In this document: positions 1 through 8,324 of the stretch, in pieces
Numbering within the stretch: the stretch's first letter is position 1
Layout: each line of letters starts with the position of its first letter
From: Hymenobacter actinosclerus
GTDB taxonomy: Bacteria > Bacteroidota > Bacteroidia > Cytophagales > Hymenobacteraceae
NCBI RefSeq assembly: GCF_900111515.1
Contig: NZ_FOHS01000002.1
Coordinates: 868,001-932,000 of the forward strand
Direction: 5' to 3'
Length of the DNA: 64,000 nt
Program-made: the position numbers and the translations under genes
The notes under the pieces: generated by a model
Database searches by the model: none
Told to the model about the DNA's origin: nothing
What the model saw: the letters and a program-made list of their open reading frames with translations, nothing else

Positions 1-46
1 GGCGGTGCCTCTTCCTCTTTCAGCCTCCCAAGACAGCCTCCAACCC

Positions 47-661
47 ATGAAAATCCTGTGCATCGGCCGCAACTACGCGGAGCATATTGCCGAACTCCAG
101 AACGAGACGCCCGCCGCGCCCGTCATTTTTGCCAAGCCCGATACGGCCCTGCTCCAGCGCAACCAGCCGTTTTTCATGCCCGACTTCTCCCAGGATATTC
201 ATCACGAGATTGAGCTGGTGCTGCGCGTGTGCAAAAACGGCAAGAACATCGAGGAGCAATTCGCGCCTACCTACTTCGATGCCATCGGGCTGGGCATCGA
301 CTTCACGGCCCGCGACCTGCAAAGCCAGCTCAAAAGCAAGGGCCTGCCCTGGGAGCTGGCCAAGGGCTTCGACGGCTCGGCCCCCATCTCCCAAACCTTT
401 AAGCCGGTAGCCGATTTCGCCGACCTGGCCAACATCGACTTCCGGCTCGAAGTGAACGGCGAAACCCGCCAGCAGGGCAACTCGGGCCTCATGCTGCACG
501 ATTTCAACAAAATAATCAGCTACATCTCGCGTTTCATCACCCTGAAAATGGGCGACCTGATTTTCACCGGCACCCCCAGCGGCGTGGGCCCCGTGCACAT
601 CGGCGACCAGCTCACGGGTTTCATCGGCGACGAGAAAATGCTTGATCTGGCCGTTAAATAG
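47..661 (+). CDS. Fumarylacetoacetate hydrolase (FAH) family protein
   Basis: This 204-aa protein has the compact single-domain FAH fold of the YcgM/FAHD1 group, whose members are acylpyruvate hydrolases or oxaloacetate decarboxylases acting on 2-oxo acids with a divalent metal. The start KILCIGRNYAEH is typical, so ATG 47 is chosen over an in-frame codon at 5. Metal ligands are visible as HHEIELVL (E54, E56) and GIDFTARD (D85). The family signature FTGTPSGVGP lies near the C-terminus. The length matches the family. It stands alone ahead of the M23 gene, so the substrate cannot be told from context. Confidence 0.9.
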   Translation: MKILCIGRNYAEHIAELQNETPAAPVIFAKPDTALLQRNQPFFMPDFSQDIHHEIELVLRVCKNGKNIEEQFAPTYFDAIGLGIDFTARDLQSQLKSKGLPWELAKGFDGSAPISQTFKPVADFADLANIDFRLEVNGETRQQGNSGLMLHDFNKIISYISRFITLKMGDLIFTGTPSGVGPVHIGDQLTGFIGDEKMLDLAVK

Positions 662-739
662 GCTGCTTTTTCGAGCGGTTTGCTGACAGCCATTCGCTTT
701 TAGCGTGCGTTCCGTCAGGCTTCGTGCTGCTCTCTCCCC

Positions 740-747
740 TTCCTTTG
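740..747 (+). promoter_or_regulatory. Probable -7 element (TTCCTTTG)
   Basis: TTCCTTTG differs from the Bacteroidota consensus TAnnTTTG at one base. It lies 18 nt before the TTG chosen as start of the M23 gene and downstream of the alternative GTG at 724, which argues for the shorter form. Confidence 0.4.
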
Positions 748-765
748 CCAAGTTTTCGCTCTGTC

Positions 766-2814
766 TTGAAAAAGCTATCCGCTAAAAGCTATCAACTAAA
801 AGCTCATTTTAGTCTCGCCCTGCCTTTCTTACTGTTAATGGGTGTGCAGCCCTCGGCCTGCCAGAGTCAGCAGTCGGCGCCTGCGCTGGAGCAGCCGGCG
901 GCCGACGCTGCTGGCGGCAGCGCCACCGAAACGCCCGCCGCGCCGGGTCGGCGGGCGGGTATTCCGGCGGTGGCTCAGGGCTACTTTCTGTTTCCCATTA
1001 AGCCGGGCCAGGAGAACTTTTTGGCCGGCAGCATGGGCGAGCTGCGGCCCAACCACTTCCACGGCGGCCTCGACATCAAGACTGATGGCCGGGTGGATTT
1101 GCCGGTCTATGCCTCGGCCGACGGCTACGTGTCGCGGCTCAAGCAGAGCAGTTTCGGCTACGGCAACGTGCTCTACATCACCCACCCAAATGGCCTGACG
1201 ACGGTGTACGGCCACCTCAACAGCTTTAAAGGCCCCGCGGCCGAGGAGCTGCGCCGCCAGCAGTACACCAAGCAGACCTACGAGTTGGAGCTGTTCTTCG
1301 AGCCCGGCCAGTTTGCCGTGAAGCGCGGCGAGGTGGTGGCGCTGAGCGGCAATACCGGCGGCTCGGTAGGGCCGCACGTGCATTGGGAAGTGCGCACGGC
1401 CACCGGCCACCAGCTCAACCCGTTGCAGTGGGGTGGCTTCGCCGAAATCCAGGACCACGTAGCCCCGGTGGTGCAGGCGTTTGCGGTGGAGGCGCTGGGC
1501 ATTGCGGCGCGGGTGGAAGGCCGGTTTGGCAAGCGCGTGTTCGTGCCCAAGGCCCCCCTGGCCGACGGCAGCTACGCCTGGCCCGATACCATTGCCGCCA
1601 GCGGCTCGGTGGGCCTGCTGGTGCAGGGCTTCGACAGGTTTGACAAGGTGTGGAACAAGAATGGTATTCAGCAGGCCACCGTGCTCGTGAACGGGCAGCA
1701 GGTGTACCAGCACACCATTGACGACGTGCCGTTTCCCGACGGCTCGCGCCAGATAAACCGGCACGTTGACTACGAGTGGCGGGCCACCCAGGGCCGGCAG
1801 TTCGAGAAGCTGTTCGTAGACGACGGCAACGACCTGAGCATGTACACCACCGGCCCCGGCAAGGGCCGCCTGACCGTGGAGCCGGGCCAGGTGTACAACG
1901 TAGAAATCCGCCTGGCCGACTCGTACGGCAACACCACGCCGCTGCGGCTGGTGCTGCGGGGTGAGGAGCCAGCGTACTTCCACACCCGCTCGGCGGCCGT
2001 GAAAACGCCCGCCCTGAGCTACGACATCAGCCGCAACCTGCTGGTGGTAAAAACCTCGGACCCCGACACGGCCGCCGTGGCCGGGCCCGTGACGCTGCTG
2101 CGCGGCGGCCGGCGCCTCACGCTGCGCCCCAGCTACACCGACCAGAGCCAGAGCACCTACCTCTACGACCTGCGCGCCGGCCGCCCCGATTCCATCCGGT
2201 TCGGCAACCTCACCCGGCGCTTCACCCGCGAGGCCCTGATTCCGGCCGGCCGCGAGTTCGGCTTTGCCACCGCCAACCTAAGCCTGGGCTTCGGACCAAA
2301 AACGCTGTTCGACACGCTGTACTTGCAAACCAGCTACCAGCAGGGCCTCTGGACGGTGCATTTGCCCCGCACGCCGCTCTACGAGAACCTGGCCCTCACC
2401 CTGCGGCCCGACACGCCCCCCGCCGACCTGCGCCGCTCGGCCATTTACAGCGTTACGGCCAAGGGCGGCAAGGGCTACGTGGGCGGCAAGTGGAGCCCCG
2501 ACGGCAGCAGCATCACGGCCTCCGTCCGGGGGTTCGGGCAATTCCGCATCCTTACTGACACCACGCCGCCCTCGGGCCGGCTGCTGAGCAAGGGCGCGAA
2601 TGGAGTGGTGTTCAAGGTGGGCGACGACCTCTCGGGCCTGGCCAGCTACCAGCTGGAAGTGAACGGGCAGTTCCGGCTGCTGCGCTACGAGCACAAGAAC
2701 GCCACCCTGTTCACCGAGCGCTCCGACACGCTGGGCCCGGCCCTGCGCGGCCCCGCCACCCTGCGCCTCACCGACCAGGCCGGCAACGAGAAGGTTATCA
2801 ACGTAGTGCTGTAG
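766..2814 (+). CDS. M23 (LytM-type) peptidase family protein, exported
   Basis: The M23 domain lies in the first third (about residues 75-225 of 682). Zinc ligands are visible as HGGLD (H99, D103) and HVHWE (H204, H206), with YGHL between them. Such domains cleave peptidoglycan cross-bridges or act as divisome/envelope regulators. The C-terminal 450 residues look beta-rich and carry no recognised domain. No ATG lies before a hydrophobic stretch ending PSAC. TTG 766 gives MKKLSAKSYQLKAHF followed by a hydrophobic core, a plausible signal peptide; GTG 724 is the alternative. The Lys-rich start is encoded by a copy of the rep-A word repeat. The Cys after PSA is a weak lipobox. Confidence 0.85.
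   Translation: MKKLSAKSYQLKAHFSLALPFLLLMGVQPSACQSQQSAPALEQPAADAAGGSATETPAAPGRRAGIPAVAQGYFLFPIKPGQENFLAGSMGELRPNHFHGGLDIKTDGRVDLPVYASADGYVSRLKQSSFGYGNVLYITHPNGLTTVYGHLNSFKGPAAEELRRQQYTKQTYELELFFEPGQFAVKRGEVVALSGNTGGSVGPHVHWEVRTATGHQLNPLQWGGFAEIQDHVAPVVQAFAVEALGIAARVEGRFGKRVFVPKAPLADGSYAWPDTIAASGSVGLLVQGFDRFDKVWNKNGIQQATVLVNGQQVYQHTIDDVPFPDGSRQINRHVDYEWRATQGRQFEKLFVDDGNDLSMYTTGPGKGRLTVEPGQVYNVEIRLADSYGNTTPLRLVLRGEEPAYFHTRSAAVKTPALSYDISRNLLVVKTSDPDTAAVAGPVTLLRGGRRLTLRPSYTDQSQSTYLYDLRAGRPDSIRFGNLTRRFTREALIPAGREFGFATANLSLGFGPKTLFDTLYLQTSYQQGLWTVHLPRTPLYENLALTLRPDTPPADLRRSAIYSVTAKGGKGYVGGKWSPDGSSITASVRGFGQFRILTDTTPPSGRLLSKGANGVVFKVGDDLSGLASYQLEVNGQFRLLRYEHKNATLFTERSDTLGPALRGPATLRLTDQAGNEKVINVVL
770..814. 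repeat. rep-A word repeat inside signal-peptide codons
   Basis: Degenerate tandem words of the type AGCTATC / GCTAAAAGCT, the same words as in the intergenic palindrome at 2823-2901. Here they encode the positively charged n-region of the M23 signal peptide. Confidence 0.5.
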
Positions 2815-2822
2815 GTCTTCTT

Positions 2823-2901
2823 AGCCCATAGCCAATAGCTATTAGCTGTTAGCTTTTTCCGTTGAACGAAGCCAATGGCTAACAGCTATCAGCTAATAGC
2901 T
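2823..2901. repeat. rep-A palindromic word repeat
   Basis: Two arms of about 32 nt built from AGCTATTAGCTGTTAGCT-like words in inverted order, separated by a short spacer. It begins 8 nt after the M23 stop codon and is rich in TAG/TAA triplets. Confidence 0.65.
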
Positions 2902-2908
2902 CCCACCA

Positions 2909-2957
2909 AGGCTCCCCCTCTTCGTTGAGGAGAGGGGGTCAGGGGGGGGTGAGGCGC
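2909..2957. repeat. rep-E C-rich/G-rich hairpin repeat, copy 1
   Basis: GGCTCCCCCTCTTC paired with GAGGAGAGGGGG, followed by a long G run and GTGAGG. The same element occurs at 5285-5330 and 51136-51180. Confidence 0.7.
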
Positions 2958-3022
2958 ACGCGGAGAACGGCCTAAACCGCGACGCTCGCGTACAACCGGA
3001 TTCACCCAACCACTGAATCCCG

Positions 3023-3604
3023 ATGTCTAAAAAGAACCTGCTCAAACGCCGCCAGCCGGTACTGCTCGGAGCCGCCGCGGCCGTGGTAACCGCCGGCGTG
3101 GCCGCCTACGCCTACTCGCGCCGCAAAAACCACCTCGACCTGCCCACCGTGGCCCACGTCGACCTGCACCGCTACGCCGGGCTGTGGTACGAAATTGCCC
3201 GCCTGCCCGTGCGCTTCGAGAAGGGCTGCCAGCACGTAACGGCCGAGTACAAAGTGCGCGCTGATGGCAAAGTGGGCGTGCGCAACACCTGCCACCAGGG
3301 CAGCATCGGCGGCCCCGCCACCACGGCTACCGCCACCGCCTGGGCCACCGACGGCACCAACGCCAAGCTCAAAGTCCAGTTCTTCTGGCCATTCACCGGC
3401 GACTACTGGATTCTGGCCCTCGACGAAGCCGACTACCAATACGCCCTGGTTGGCTCGCCCGACCGCGAAACCCTCTGGATTCTCAGCCGCATGCCGCACC
3501 TGGAGCTTTCCATCCGCGGGCGGTTGCTGGGCCGGGGCCGGGAGCTGGGCTTTCCGGTCGATGACATGCTGTTCACCCCTCAGCCGGTGGCCAGCAAGCC
3601 GTAG
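3023..3604 (+). CDS. Lipocalin family protein (Blc-like)
   Basis: The bacterial lipocalin signature GLWYEIARLP is present (G53-x-W55), then the barrel strands, giving 193 aa, normal for Blc-type lipocalins that bind lipids or fatty acids. The N-terminus KKNLLKRRQP precedes a hydrophobic stretch at residues 12-31 with no lipobox Cys. The protein is therefore probably held by an uncleaved N-terminal anchor rather than lipidated like E. coli Blc. It is followed after 63 nt by the peroxidase gene on the same strand, which fits a stress or membrane-damage role, but that link is inference. Confidence 0.88.
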   Translation: MSKKNLLKRRQPVLLGAAAAVVTAGVAAYAYSRRKNHLDLPTVAHVDLHRYAGLWYEIARLPVRFEKGCQHVTAEYKVRADGKVGVRNTCHQGSIGGPATTATATAWATDGTNAKLKVQFFWPFTGDYWILALDEADYQYALVGSPDRETLWILSRMPHLELSIRGRLLGRGRELGFPVDDMLFTPQPVASKP

Positions 3605-3655
3605 CGCGGGGCACTCTTCGGCCGCTACTGATTTCCCTATCTCCCGTCAACCCTC

Positions 3656-3663
3656 TATCTTCG
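3656..3663 (+). promoter_or_regulatory. Probable -7 element (TATCTTCG)
   Basis: One mismatch to TAnnTTTG, ending 4 nt before the ATG of the Bcp peroxidase. The same 4-5 nt spacing recurs before several other genes in this window. Confidence 0.5.
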
Positions 3664-3667
3664 CGGC

Positions 3668-4117
3668 ATGGCAGTACCTCAAGCAGGCGAACCGGCTCCG
3701 GCCTTCGAAGCGCCCGACCAGCACGGCACCATGCATCGGCTGGCCGATTACCGGGGCCGTAAAGTGGCCCTCTACTTCTACCCCAAAGACGACACCAGCG
3801 GCTGCACTACCCAGGCCTGCAACCTGCGCGACAACTACCAGCAGCTGCTGGCGGCCGGCGTGCAGGTGCTCGGCGTGAGCATCGATTCGGCCAAGTCGCA
3901 CCAGAAATTCAGTGCCAAGCACGAGCTGCCTTTTCCGCTGCTCGTGGATGAGGACAAAAAGCTGGTGGAGGCCTACGGCGTGTGGCAGGAGAAATCGATG
4001 TACGGCCGCAAGTACATGGGCACCATGCGCTACACTTTTCTGATTGATGCGGAAGGCACTATCGAGAAGGTGATAACCAAAGTCGACACCAAGAACCACG
4101 CGGCTCAGCTGCTATAA
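3668..4117 (+). CDS. bcp: Thioredoxin-dependent thiol peroxidase (Bcp/PrxQ)
   Basis: A 149-aa peroxiredoxin of the BCP/PrxQ class. The peroxidatic Cys is C46 and the resolving Cys is C51 in the motif SGCTTQACNLRD, which marks an atypical 2-Cys form with four residues between the cysteines. It reduces H2O2 and organic hydroperoxides in the cytoplasm with thioredoxin. The ATG at 3668 lies 4 nt after a TATCTTCG element. A strong hairpin with a T run follows the stop, so it is probably its own transcription unit. Confidence 0.95.
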   Translation: MAVPQAGEPAPAFEAPDQHGTMHRLADYRGRKVALYFYPKDDTSGCTTQACNLRDNYQQLLAAGVQVLGVSIDSAKSHQKFSAKHELPFPLLVDEDKKLVEAYGVWQEKSMYGRKYMGTMRYTFLIDAEGTIEKVITKVDTKNHAAQLL

Positions 4118-4127
4118 AGGCTCCGGA

Positions 4128-4157
4128 AGCCCCGCCACCTCGGCGGGGCTTTTTTTT
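4128..4157 (+). terminator. Rho-independent terminator after bcp
   Basis: A GC-rich stem AGCCCCGCC / GGCGGGGCT with a 5-nt loop, followed by eight T residues. It starts 10 nt after the bcp stop codon. Confidence 0.9.
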
Positions 4158-4254
4158 AAGCAGCAGGTTTCTTCGCCAAGTGTAGGCTCCGCCCCTACAT
4201 CGCTCTTGCATTTCATAATGGACAAAAAAGCCAACAGCTCCACCTAAGGGTGCT

Positions 4255-4262
4255 TACCTTTG
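4255..4262 (+). promoter_or_regulatory. -7 promoter element TACCTTTG for the transketolase N subunit
   Basis: Perfect match to TAnnTTTG. It overlaps the reading frame that would start at GTG 4250 and therefore supports ATG 4289 as the true start, with a short leader. No clear -33 TTG is seen. Confidence 0.6.
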
Positions 4263-4288
4263 CTTACCTCCTACTCCTCATAACACCT

Positions 4289-5179
4289 ATGGCCCAGCCC
4301 ACCACTTCCGAAACCCACGCCCCCGAAGCCACCAAATCGGTAGCCGAGCTGAAGCAGATTGCCGCCCAGGTGCGGCGCGACATCGTGCGCATGGTGCACG
4401 CCGTGAATTCGGGCCACCCCGGCGGCTCGCTGGGCTGCACCGAGCTGCTGGTGTCGCTCTACTTCAAAGTGATGAAGCACACGCCCGAGCCATTTGACAT
4501 GGACGGCATCAACCAGGACTTGTTCTTCCTCTCGAACGGCCACATTTCGCCGGTGTTTTACTCGGTGCTGGCCCGCTCGGGCTATTTCCCGGTGAGCGAG
4601 TTGGCTACGTTCCGCAAGCTGAACTCGCGCTTGCAGGGCCACCCTGCCACCCACGAGCACCTGCCCGGCATCCGCATTGCCTCCGGCTCGCTGGGCCAGG
4701 GCCTGAGCGTGGCTACCGGCGCGGCCCAGGCTAAAAAGCTCAACGGCGACGACCGCACGGTGTTCGTGCTCATGGGCGACGGCGAGCTGGAAGAAGGCCA
4801 GATTTGGGAAGCTGCCCTCTACGCCCCCCACCACAAAGTGGATAACCTGATTGCCTTCGTTGACCGCAACGGCCAGCAGATCGACGGTCCCACGGCCGAA
4901 ATTGGCGGCCTCGGCGACCTGCGACCCAAGTTCGAGTCCTTCGGCTGGCGCGTGCTCGAAACCGACGGCAACCAGTTCGAAACCCTGCTGCCTACCATCG
5001 AAGAAGCCCAAAGCCTGCTCGGCCAGGGCCAGCCGATTATGGTGATTATGGACACCCAGATGGGCTTCGGCGTCGACTTCATGATGGGCTCGCACAAGTG
5101 GCACGGCGTAGCTCCCAACGACGAGCAGCTAGCCACAGCGCTGAAGCAGCTGGAAGTGGAAAAGGCGTCGGACTATTAA
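4289..5179 (+). CDS. Transketolase, N-terminal (ThDP-binding) subunit
   Basis: A 296-aa protein covering only the thiamine-diphosphate domain of transketolase. SGHPGGSLG is near the N-terminus, and the ThDP/Mg motif GDGELEEGQIWEA is followed by FVDRNGQQIDG. Split transketolases pair this chain with a pyrimidine-binding/C-terminal chain, here encoded at 8325. Together they move two-carbon units between sugar phosphates in the pentose phosphate pathway. ATG 4289 is chosen because a promoter element sits inside the longer frame. The stop codon is the first triplet of a rep-B repeat. Splitting is usual in Bacteroidota, but the 3.1-kb separation of the two halves is less so. Confidence 0.95.
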   Translation: MAQPTTSETHAPEATKSVAELKQIAAQVRRDIVRMVHAVNSGHPGGSLGCTELLVSLYFKVMKHTPEPFDMDGINQDLFFLSNGHISPVFYSVLARSGYFPVSELATFRKLNSRLQGHPATHEHLPGIRIASGSLGQGLSVATGAAQAKKLNGDDRTVFVLMGDGELEEGQIWEAALYAPHHKVDNLIAFVDRNGQQIDGPTAEIGGLGDLRPKFESFGWRVLETDGNQFETLLPTIEEAQSLLGQGQPIMVIMDTQMGFGVDFMMGSHKWHGVAPNDEQLATALKQLEVEKASDY

Positions 5180-5219
5180 TCGCTGATTTTCGCTGATTAA
5201 TCGTGATTTCACTGATTAG
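5175..5219. repeat. rep-B repeat (CGCTGATT words), copy 1
   Basis: Tandem words of the form TCGCTGATTTTCGCTGATTA and ATCGTGATTTCACTGATT. The first TAA is the stop codon of the transketolase N subunit. Other copies are at 40373-40411 and 62757-62800. Confidence 0.7.
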
Positions 5220-5284
5220 GCAGGGCTTCCTGGCCGCTGATTACGCCTCTTTCCTGCCCGAATAGCACTCTATAAAAGCCGTCT

Positions 5285-5330
5285 GGCTCCCCCTCTCCTT
5301 TTTCGGAGAGGGGGCCGGGGGGGTGAGGCG
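5285..5330. repeat. rep-E C-rich/G-rich hairpin repeat, copy 2
   Basis: GGCTCCCCCTCTCC, a TTTTTC loop, then GGAGAGGGGGCC and GGGGGGGTGAGGCG. It lies in the leader 32 nt before the ATG of the VWA gene. Confidence 0.7.
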
Positions 5331-5361
5331 CGACGTTGAACGATACCTATTCCAACCCAAC

Positions 5362-6765
5362 ATGAAGCAGTGGCTGGCGTTTCTGGGGTTGTTGCTGGTG
5401 GTGGCGCTGCTGCCCGGCGCCGGCCGGGCCCAGAACGCCGCCCCGGCCCCGCCGCCGCGTACCACCCGCATCCTGTTCCTGCTCGATGCCTCGGGCTCGA
5501 TGCGGGCACCCTGGGAGGGCGAGCAGCGCTGGGACGTGGCCAAGCGGCTGCTCTCCAAGATGGTGGACTCGCTCAACACCTACCCCCACCTGGAGCTGGC
5601 CCTGCGCGCCTACGGCCACCAGCATGACAACAAGGAAAACAACTGCGAGGACTCGCGGCTCGAAGTGCCGTTCGCGCCCAAAAACGCCGCCGCCATCAAA
5701 GCCCGCCTCACGTCCATTCAGCCCCGCGGCAACACGCCCATCACCTACTCGCTCTTGCAGTCGGCCCAGGATTTTCCGGCCGATAAGCAGAGCCGCAACG
5801 TGCTGATTCTGATAACCGACGGCCTCGAATCGTGCAAGGGCGACCCCTGCGCGACTTCGCTGGCCTTGCAGCGCAAGCGGGTATTTCTGAAGCCCTTCGT
5901 GATTGGCATCGGGGCCGAGCGCGAGTTTGGCCAGCAGCTGGCGTGCCTGGGCACCTACTACAACGCGGCCGACGTGAGCACCTTCCGCACCATCCTCAAC
6001 GACGTGGTGGCCCAGACGCTGGCCAAAACCACCGTGGCCGTAAACCTGACCGACGAGCGGGGCCGCCCGGTGGAATCGGACGTGAACCTGACGTTTATCA
6101 ACAACGTCACGGGCCAGCCCGAGTACAACTACGTGCACTACCGCAACGCCCAGGGCCAGCCCGATGCCCTCGACATCGACGCCCTTCAGAGCTACGATTT
6201 GACCATCAACACGGTGCCGCCGGTGCGGGTGGCTAACCTGGCCATCAAGCCGGGCCGGGCCAACGTGCTCACCTACAAAACGCCCCAGGGCACGCTGCGG
6301 CTCCAAAACCCCGGCCTCTCGCCCAACCCCTACGGCCGGGTGCAGGCCGTAGTACGCGCCCGCGGCAACCCCGAAACCGTGCTGGCCCTGCCCTTCGGCA
6401 GCCGCCAAAAGCTGCTGGCCGGCGACTACGAAGTGGAGCTGCTGACTTTGCCGCGGCAGCTGCGCCGCCTCTCGGTAAAGCAGGGCCAGGAAACAACTGT
6501 TACTTACGAGGCCCCCGGCATCCTCAACAGCATCTCCGACTATCAGGGCTACGGCAGCATCTACCAGCTCGGCCCCGATGGCGAGCAGACCTGGGTGTAC
6601 GACCTGCCCCCCGGCGGCAGCTCCAAACTCAACCTACCCATGCAGCCGGGCGCTTACCGCCTCGTTTTCCGCACCGCCACCGCCATCGGCAGCCGCTTCA
6701 CCGACGTGCGCAATTTCACCATCCGCTCGGGCCAGACCAGCTCGGTTAGCCTGTTCGGAAGGTAA
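5362..6765 (+). CDS. Exported VWA-domain protein
   Basis: A cleavable signal peptide covers about residues 1-23 (core LLLVVALLPGAG, then RAQ). A von Willebrand type A domain follows at about residues 36-215 of 467. The MIDAS motif is DASGSM (42-47), with GNTPITYSL supplying the Thr and ITDGLESC the Asp. The C-terminal half looks like beta-sandwich repeats resembling carboxypeptidase-regulatory or PEGA-type domains. Such proteins bind ligands through a metal ion in the periplasm or at the surface. ATG 5362 was chosen because it starts the signal peptide. The small membrane protein gene starts 20 nt downstream and is probably in the same operon. Confidence 0.87.
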   Translation: MKQWLAFLGLLLVVALLPGAGRAQNAAPAPPPRTTRILFLLDASGSMRAPWEGEQRWDVAKRLLSKMVDSLNTYPHLELALRAYGHQHDNKENNCEDSRLEVPFAPKNAAAIKARLTSIQPRGNTPITYSLLQSAQDFPADKQSRNVLILITDGLESCKGDPCATSLALQRKRVFLKPFVIGIGAEREFGQQLACLGTYYNAADVSTFRTILNDVVAQTLAKTTVAVNLTDERGRPVESDVNLTFINNVTGQPEYNYVHYRNAQGQPDALDIDALQSYDLTINTVPPVRVANLAIKPGRANVLTYKTPQGTLRLQNPGLSPNPYGRVQAVVRARGNPETVLALPFGSRQKLLAGDYEVELLTLPRQLRRLSVKQGQETTVTYEAPGILNSISDYQGYGSIYQLGPDGEQTWVYDLPPGGSSKLNLPMQPGAYRLVFRTATAIGSRFTDVRNFTIRSGQTSSVSLFGR

Positions 6766-6784
6766 CCTGGCAATCCACCACTCC

Positions 6785-7369
6785 ATGTACAACGCGTTTC
6801 GACTGCTTGAAAAGGGCTTTTTCGTACTGGCGCTGCTGGGGCTGGTTTTGCGGTCGGCTTTTGTTGGCGGGGGCCTGCCGGTTATGCTGGTTGGGATTTT
6901 GGCTTTAGCTCTGCTGTACTTCGCCGGTGGCTACTTTCAGGCCCGCCCGCCAGAGCCAGCCGGACCAGCCGGGTTGGCCCCCCTAAAACTGCCCGGCCTT
7001 CGCGTAGTCAGCGGTATTGCCTTATCATTCCTTCTGATTGGGGTGCTATTCCGGCTGCTGGCCTGGCAAGGCAGCACCGTGGAAATCGTGGCGGGCCTGG
7101 TGCTCGGGGCCGGGGTGCAGCTTTGGGCCTTTGTGGCGGGCCGCGGCTCCGGGCAGCCCGTGGCAACCAGCGTGTTCCGCCGCACGGCTTTGCTGATGGC
7201 CATCGGCGGCATCGTGCTGCTTACCCCCGTCTCGTCCATCATCCGTTGGTTTCACCGGGATGATACGGCCCTGGCGGAGAAAATGGTTTATCAGCACGAG
7301 CACCCCGACGACCCGGCCGCCGCCCAGGCAGTCCGGCAGCATTTGCAAGCCAAACCTGAGCAGCTATGA
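6785..7369 (+). CDS. Five-TM membrane protein, unknown function
   Basis: A 194-aa protein with about five hydrophobic segments (for example VMLVGILALALLYFAGGY and IALSFLLIGVLFRLLAW) and a short charged C-terminus ending HLQAKPEQL. No family was recognised. ATG 6785 is preferred because the longer frame upstream overlaps the VWA gene. Its stop overlaps the start of the PhyH gene (ATGA), so the two are translationally coupled. With the VWA gene they form a three-gene unit lying between the two transketolase halves. Confidence 0.75.
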   Translation: MYNAFRLLEKGFFVLALLGLVLRSAFVGGGLPVMLVGILALALLYFAGGYFQARPPEPAGPAGLAPLKLPGLRVVSGIALSFLLIGVLFRLLAWQGSTVEIVAGLVLGAGVQLWAFVAGRGSGQPVATSVFRRTALLMAIGGIVLLTPVSSIIRWFHRDDTALAEKMVYQHEHPDDPAAAQAVRQHLQAKPEQL

Positions 7370-8145
7370 GCAACCGCGTTGCCAATCGTCCGGCGAAGTT
7401 TCCGGCGGCGACCACCCAGTTAGCCGCCGAGGGCTACGCCGTGCTGCCCGACATTTTCAACCCCGAAGAACTAGCGGCCCTGCTCCGCACCATAGCCACG
7501 GCCCCGGCCGATTCGCCCAATTTTCGCCGCAGCCGCGACGTATTCGCCATTCGCAACCTGCTGGGCGAGCTGCCGCAGCTATGGCCGCAACTCCTGGCGC
7601 CCCGCCTGCGAACTTTACTGGCGGAGCTGTTTCCGGGCCAGCCGCCGCACCTGGTAAAGGCTGTTTTCTTCGATAAGCCGGCCGGCTCCAACTGGCTGGT
7701 AGCCTGGCACCAGGATGTGATGGTGGCTGTGGACCAGCGGCGGGAGCTGCCTGGCTACGGTCCCTGGAGCAGCAAGGGCGGCGAAACCACCGTGTTGCCC
7801 CCACCCGAAATTCTGGAGAGCATCGTCACCCTACGCCTGCACCTCGACGCCTGCGACGCCACTAACGGGGCCCTGCGCGTGGTACCCGGCTCCCACCGCC
7901 GCGGCGTAATTGCCAACGATGAGTACCCGGCCCTCACGCCCCCGGCCGTAACGTGCGCCGTATCGGCCGGCGGCCTGCTGCTCATGCAGCCCCTTACCCT
8001 GCACGCCTCCCAGCGCAGCACCAGCCCCCGGCCCCGCCGCGTCATCCATCTGGAGTTCAGTGCCGCCGAGCTGCCGCCCGGTTTGCAGTGGCGCGAGCGG
8101 CTGGATTTGCTTCCCGAAGTTAAAAAGCCGGAACTTGCCCCCTGA
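7366..8145 (+). CDS. Phytanoyl-CoA dioxygenase (PhyH) family protein
   Basis: A 259-aa non-heme Fe(II)/2-oxoglutarate dioxygenase of the PhyH family. The iron-binding facial triad is visible as WHQD (H115, D117) and the distal H213 in TLHAS, followed by an Arg-rich stretch RPRRVIHLEF that would bind 2-oxoglutarate. GALRVVPGSH is a typical PhyH motif. The family hydroxylates small molecules such as fatty acyl groups, ectoine or secondary metabolites, and the substrate here is unknown. Its start overlaps the previous stop by 4 nt. Confidence 0.9.
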   Translation: MSNRVANRPAKFPAATTQLAAEGYAVLPDIFNPEELAALLRTIATAPADSPNFRRSRDVFAIRNLLGELPQLWPQLLAPRLRTLLAELFPGQPPHLVKAVFFDKPAGSNWLVAWHQDVMVAVDQRRELPGYGPWSSKGGETTVLPPPEILESIVTLRLHLDACDATNGALRVVPGSHRRGVIANDEYPALTPPAVTCAVSAGGLLLMQPLTLHASQRSTSPRPRRVIHLEFSAAELPPGLQWRERLDLLPEVKKPELAP

Positions 8146-8153
8146 ACAGCAGG

Positions 8154-8270
8154 AACGTCATGCTGCGCGGAGTCGAAGCATCTCTACCGCAATGCTAATC
8201 CTGACGTTGGGTTTACCACTGCGGTAGACATGCTTCGACTACGCCTCCGGCTTCGCTCAGCATGACCGTT
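8154..8270. repeat. rep-C palindromic repeat, copy 1
   Basis: Inverted arms carry AACGTCATGCTG, GTCGAAGCATC and TCTACCGCA on the left and TGCGGTAGACATGCTTCGAC and TCGCTCAGCATGACCGTT on the right. It fills the gap between the PhyH gene and the transketolase C subunit. Other members are at 41808, 53957 and 63601. Confidence 0.75.
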
Positions 8271-8294
8271 CTTTGTTACAACAACAACTCAAGA

Positions 8295-8320
8295 CCTAAT
8301 TCCTAAGTCCCTAAGCCCTA
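8295..8320. repeat. rep-N short word repeat
   Basis: Degenerate CCTAATT / CCTAAGT / CCTAAGC words ending 4 nt before the ATG of the transketolase C subunit. Confidence 0.4.
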
Positions 8321-8324
8321 AAAC

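Noticed and set aside
4188..4203. GTAGGCTCCGCCCCTAC palindrome, compared with GTAGGGGCG at 11443-11475
   Set aside because: Too short and too degenerate for a confident repeat family with only two occurrences seen.
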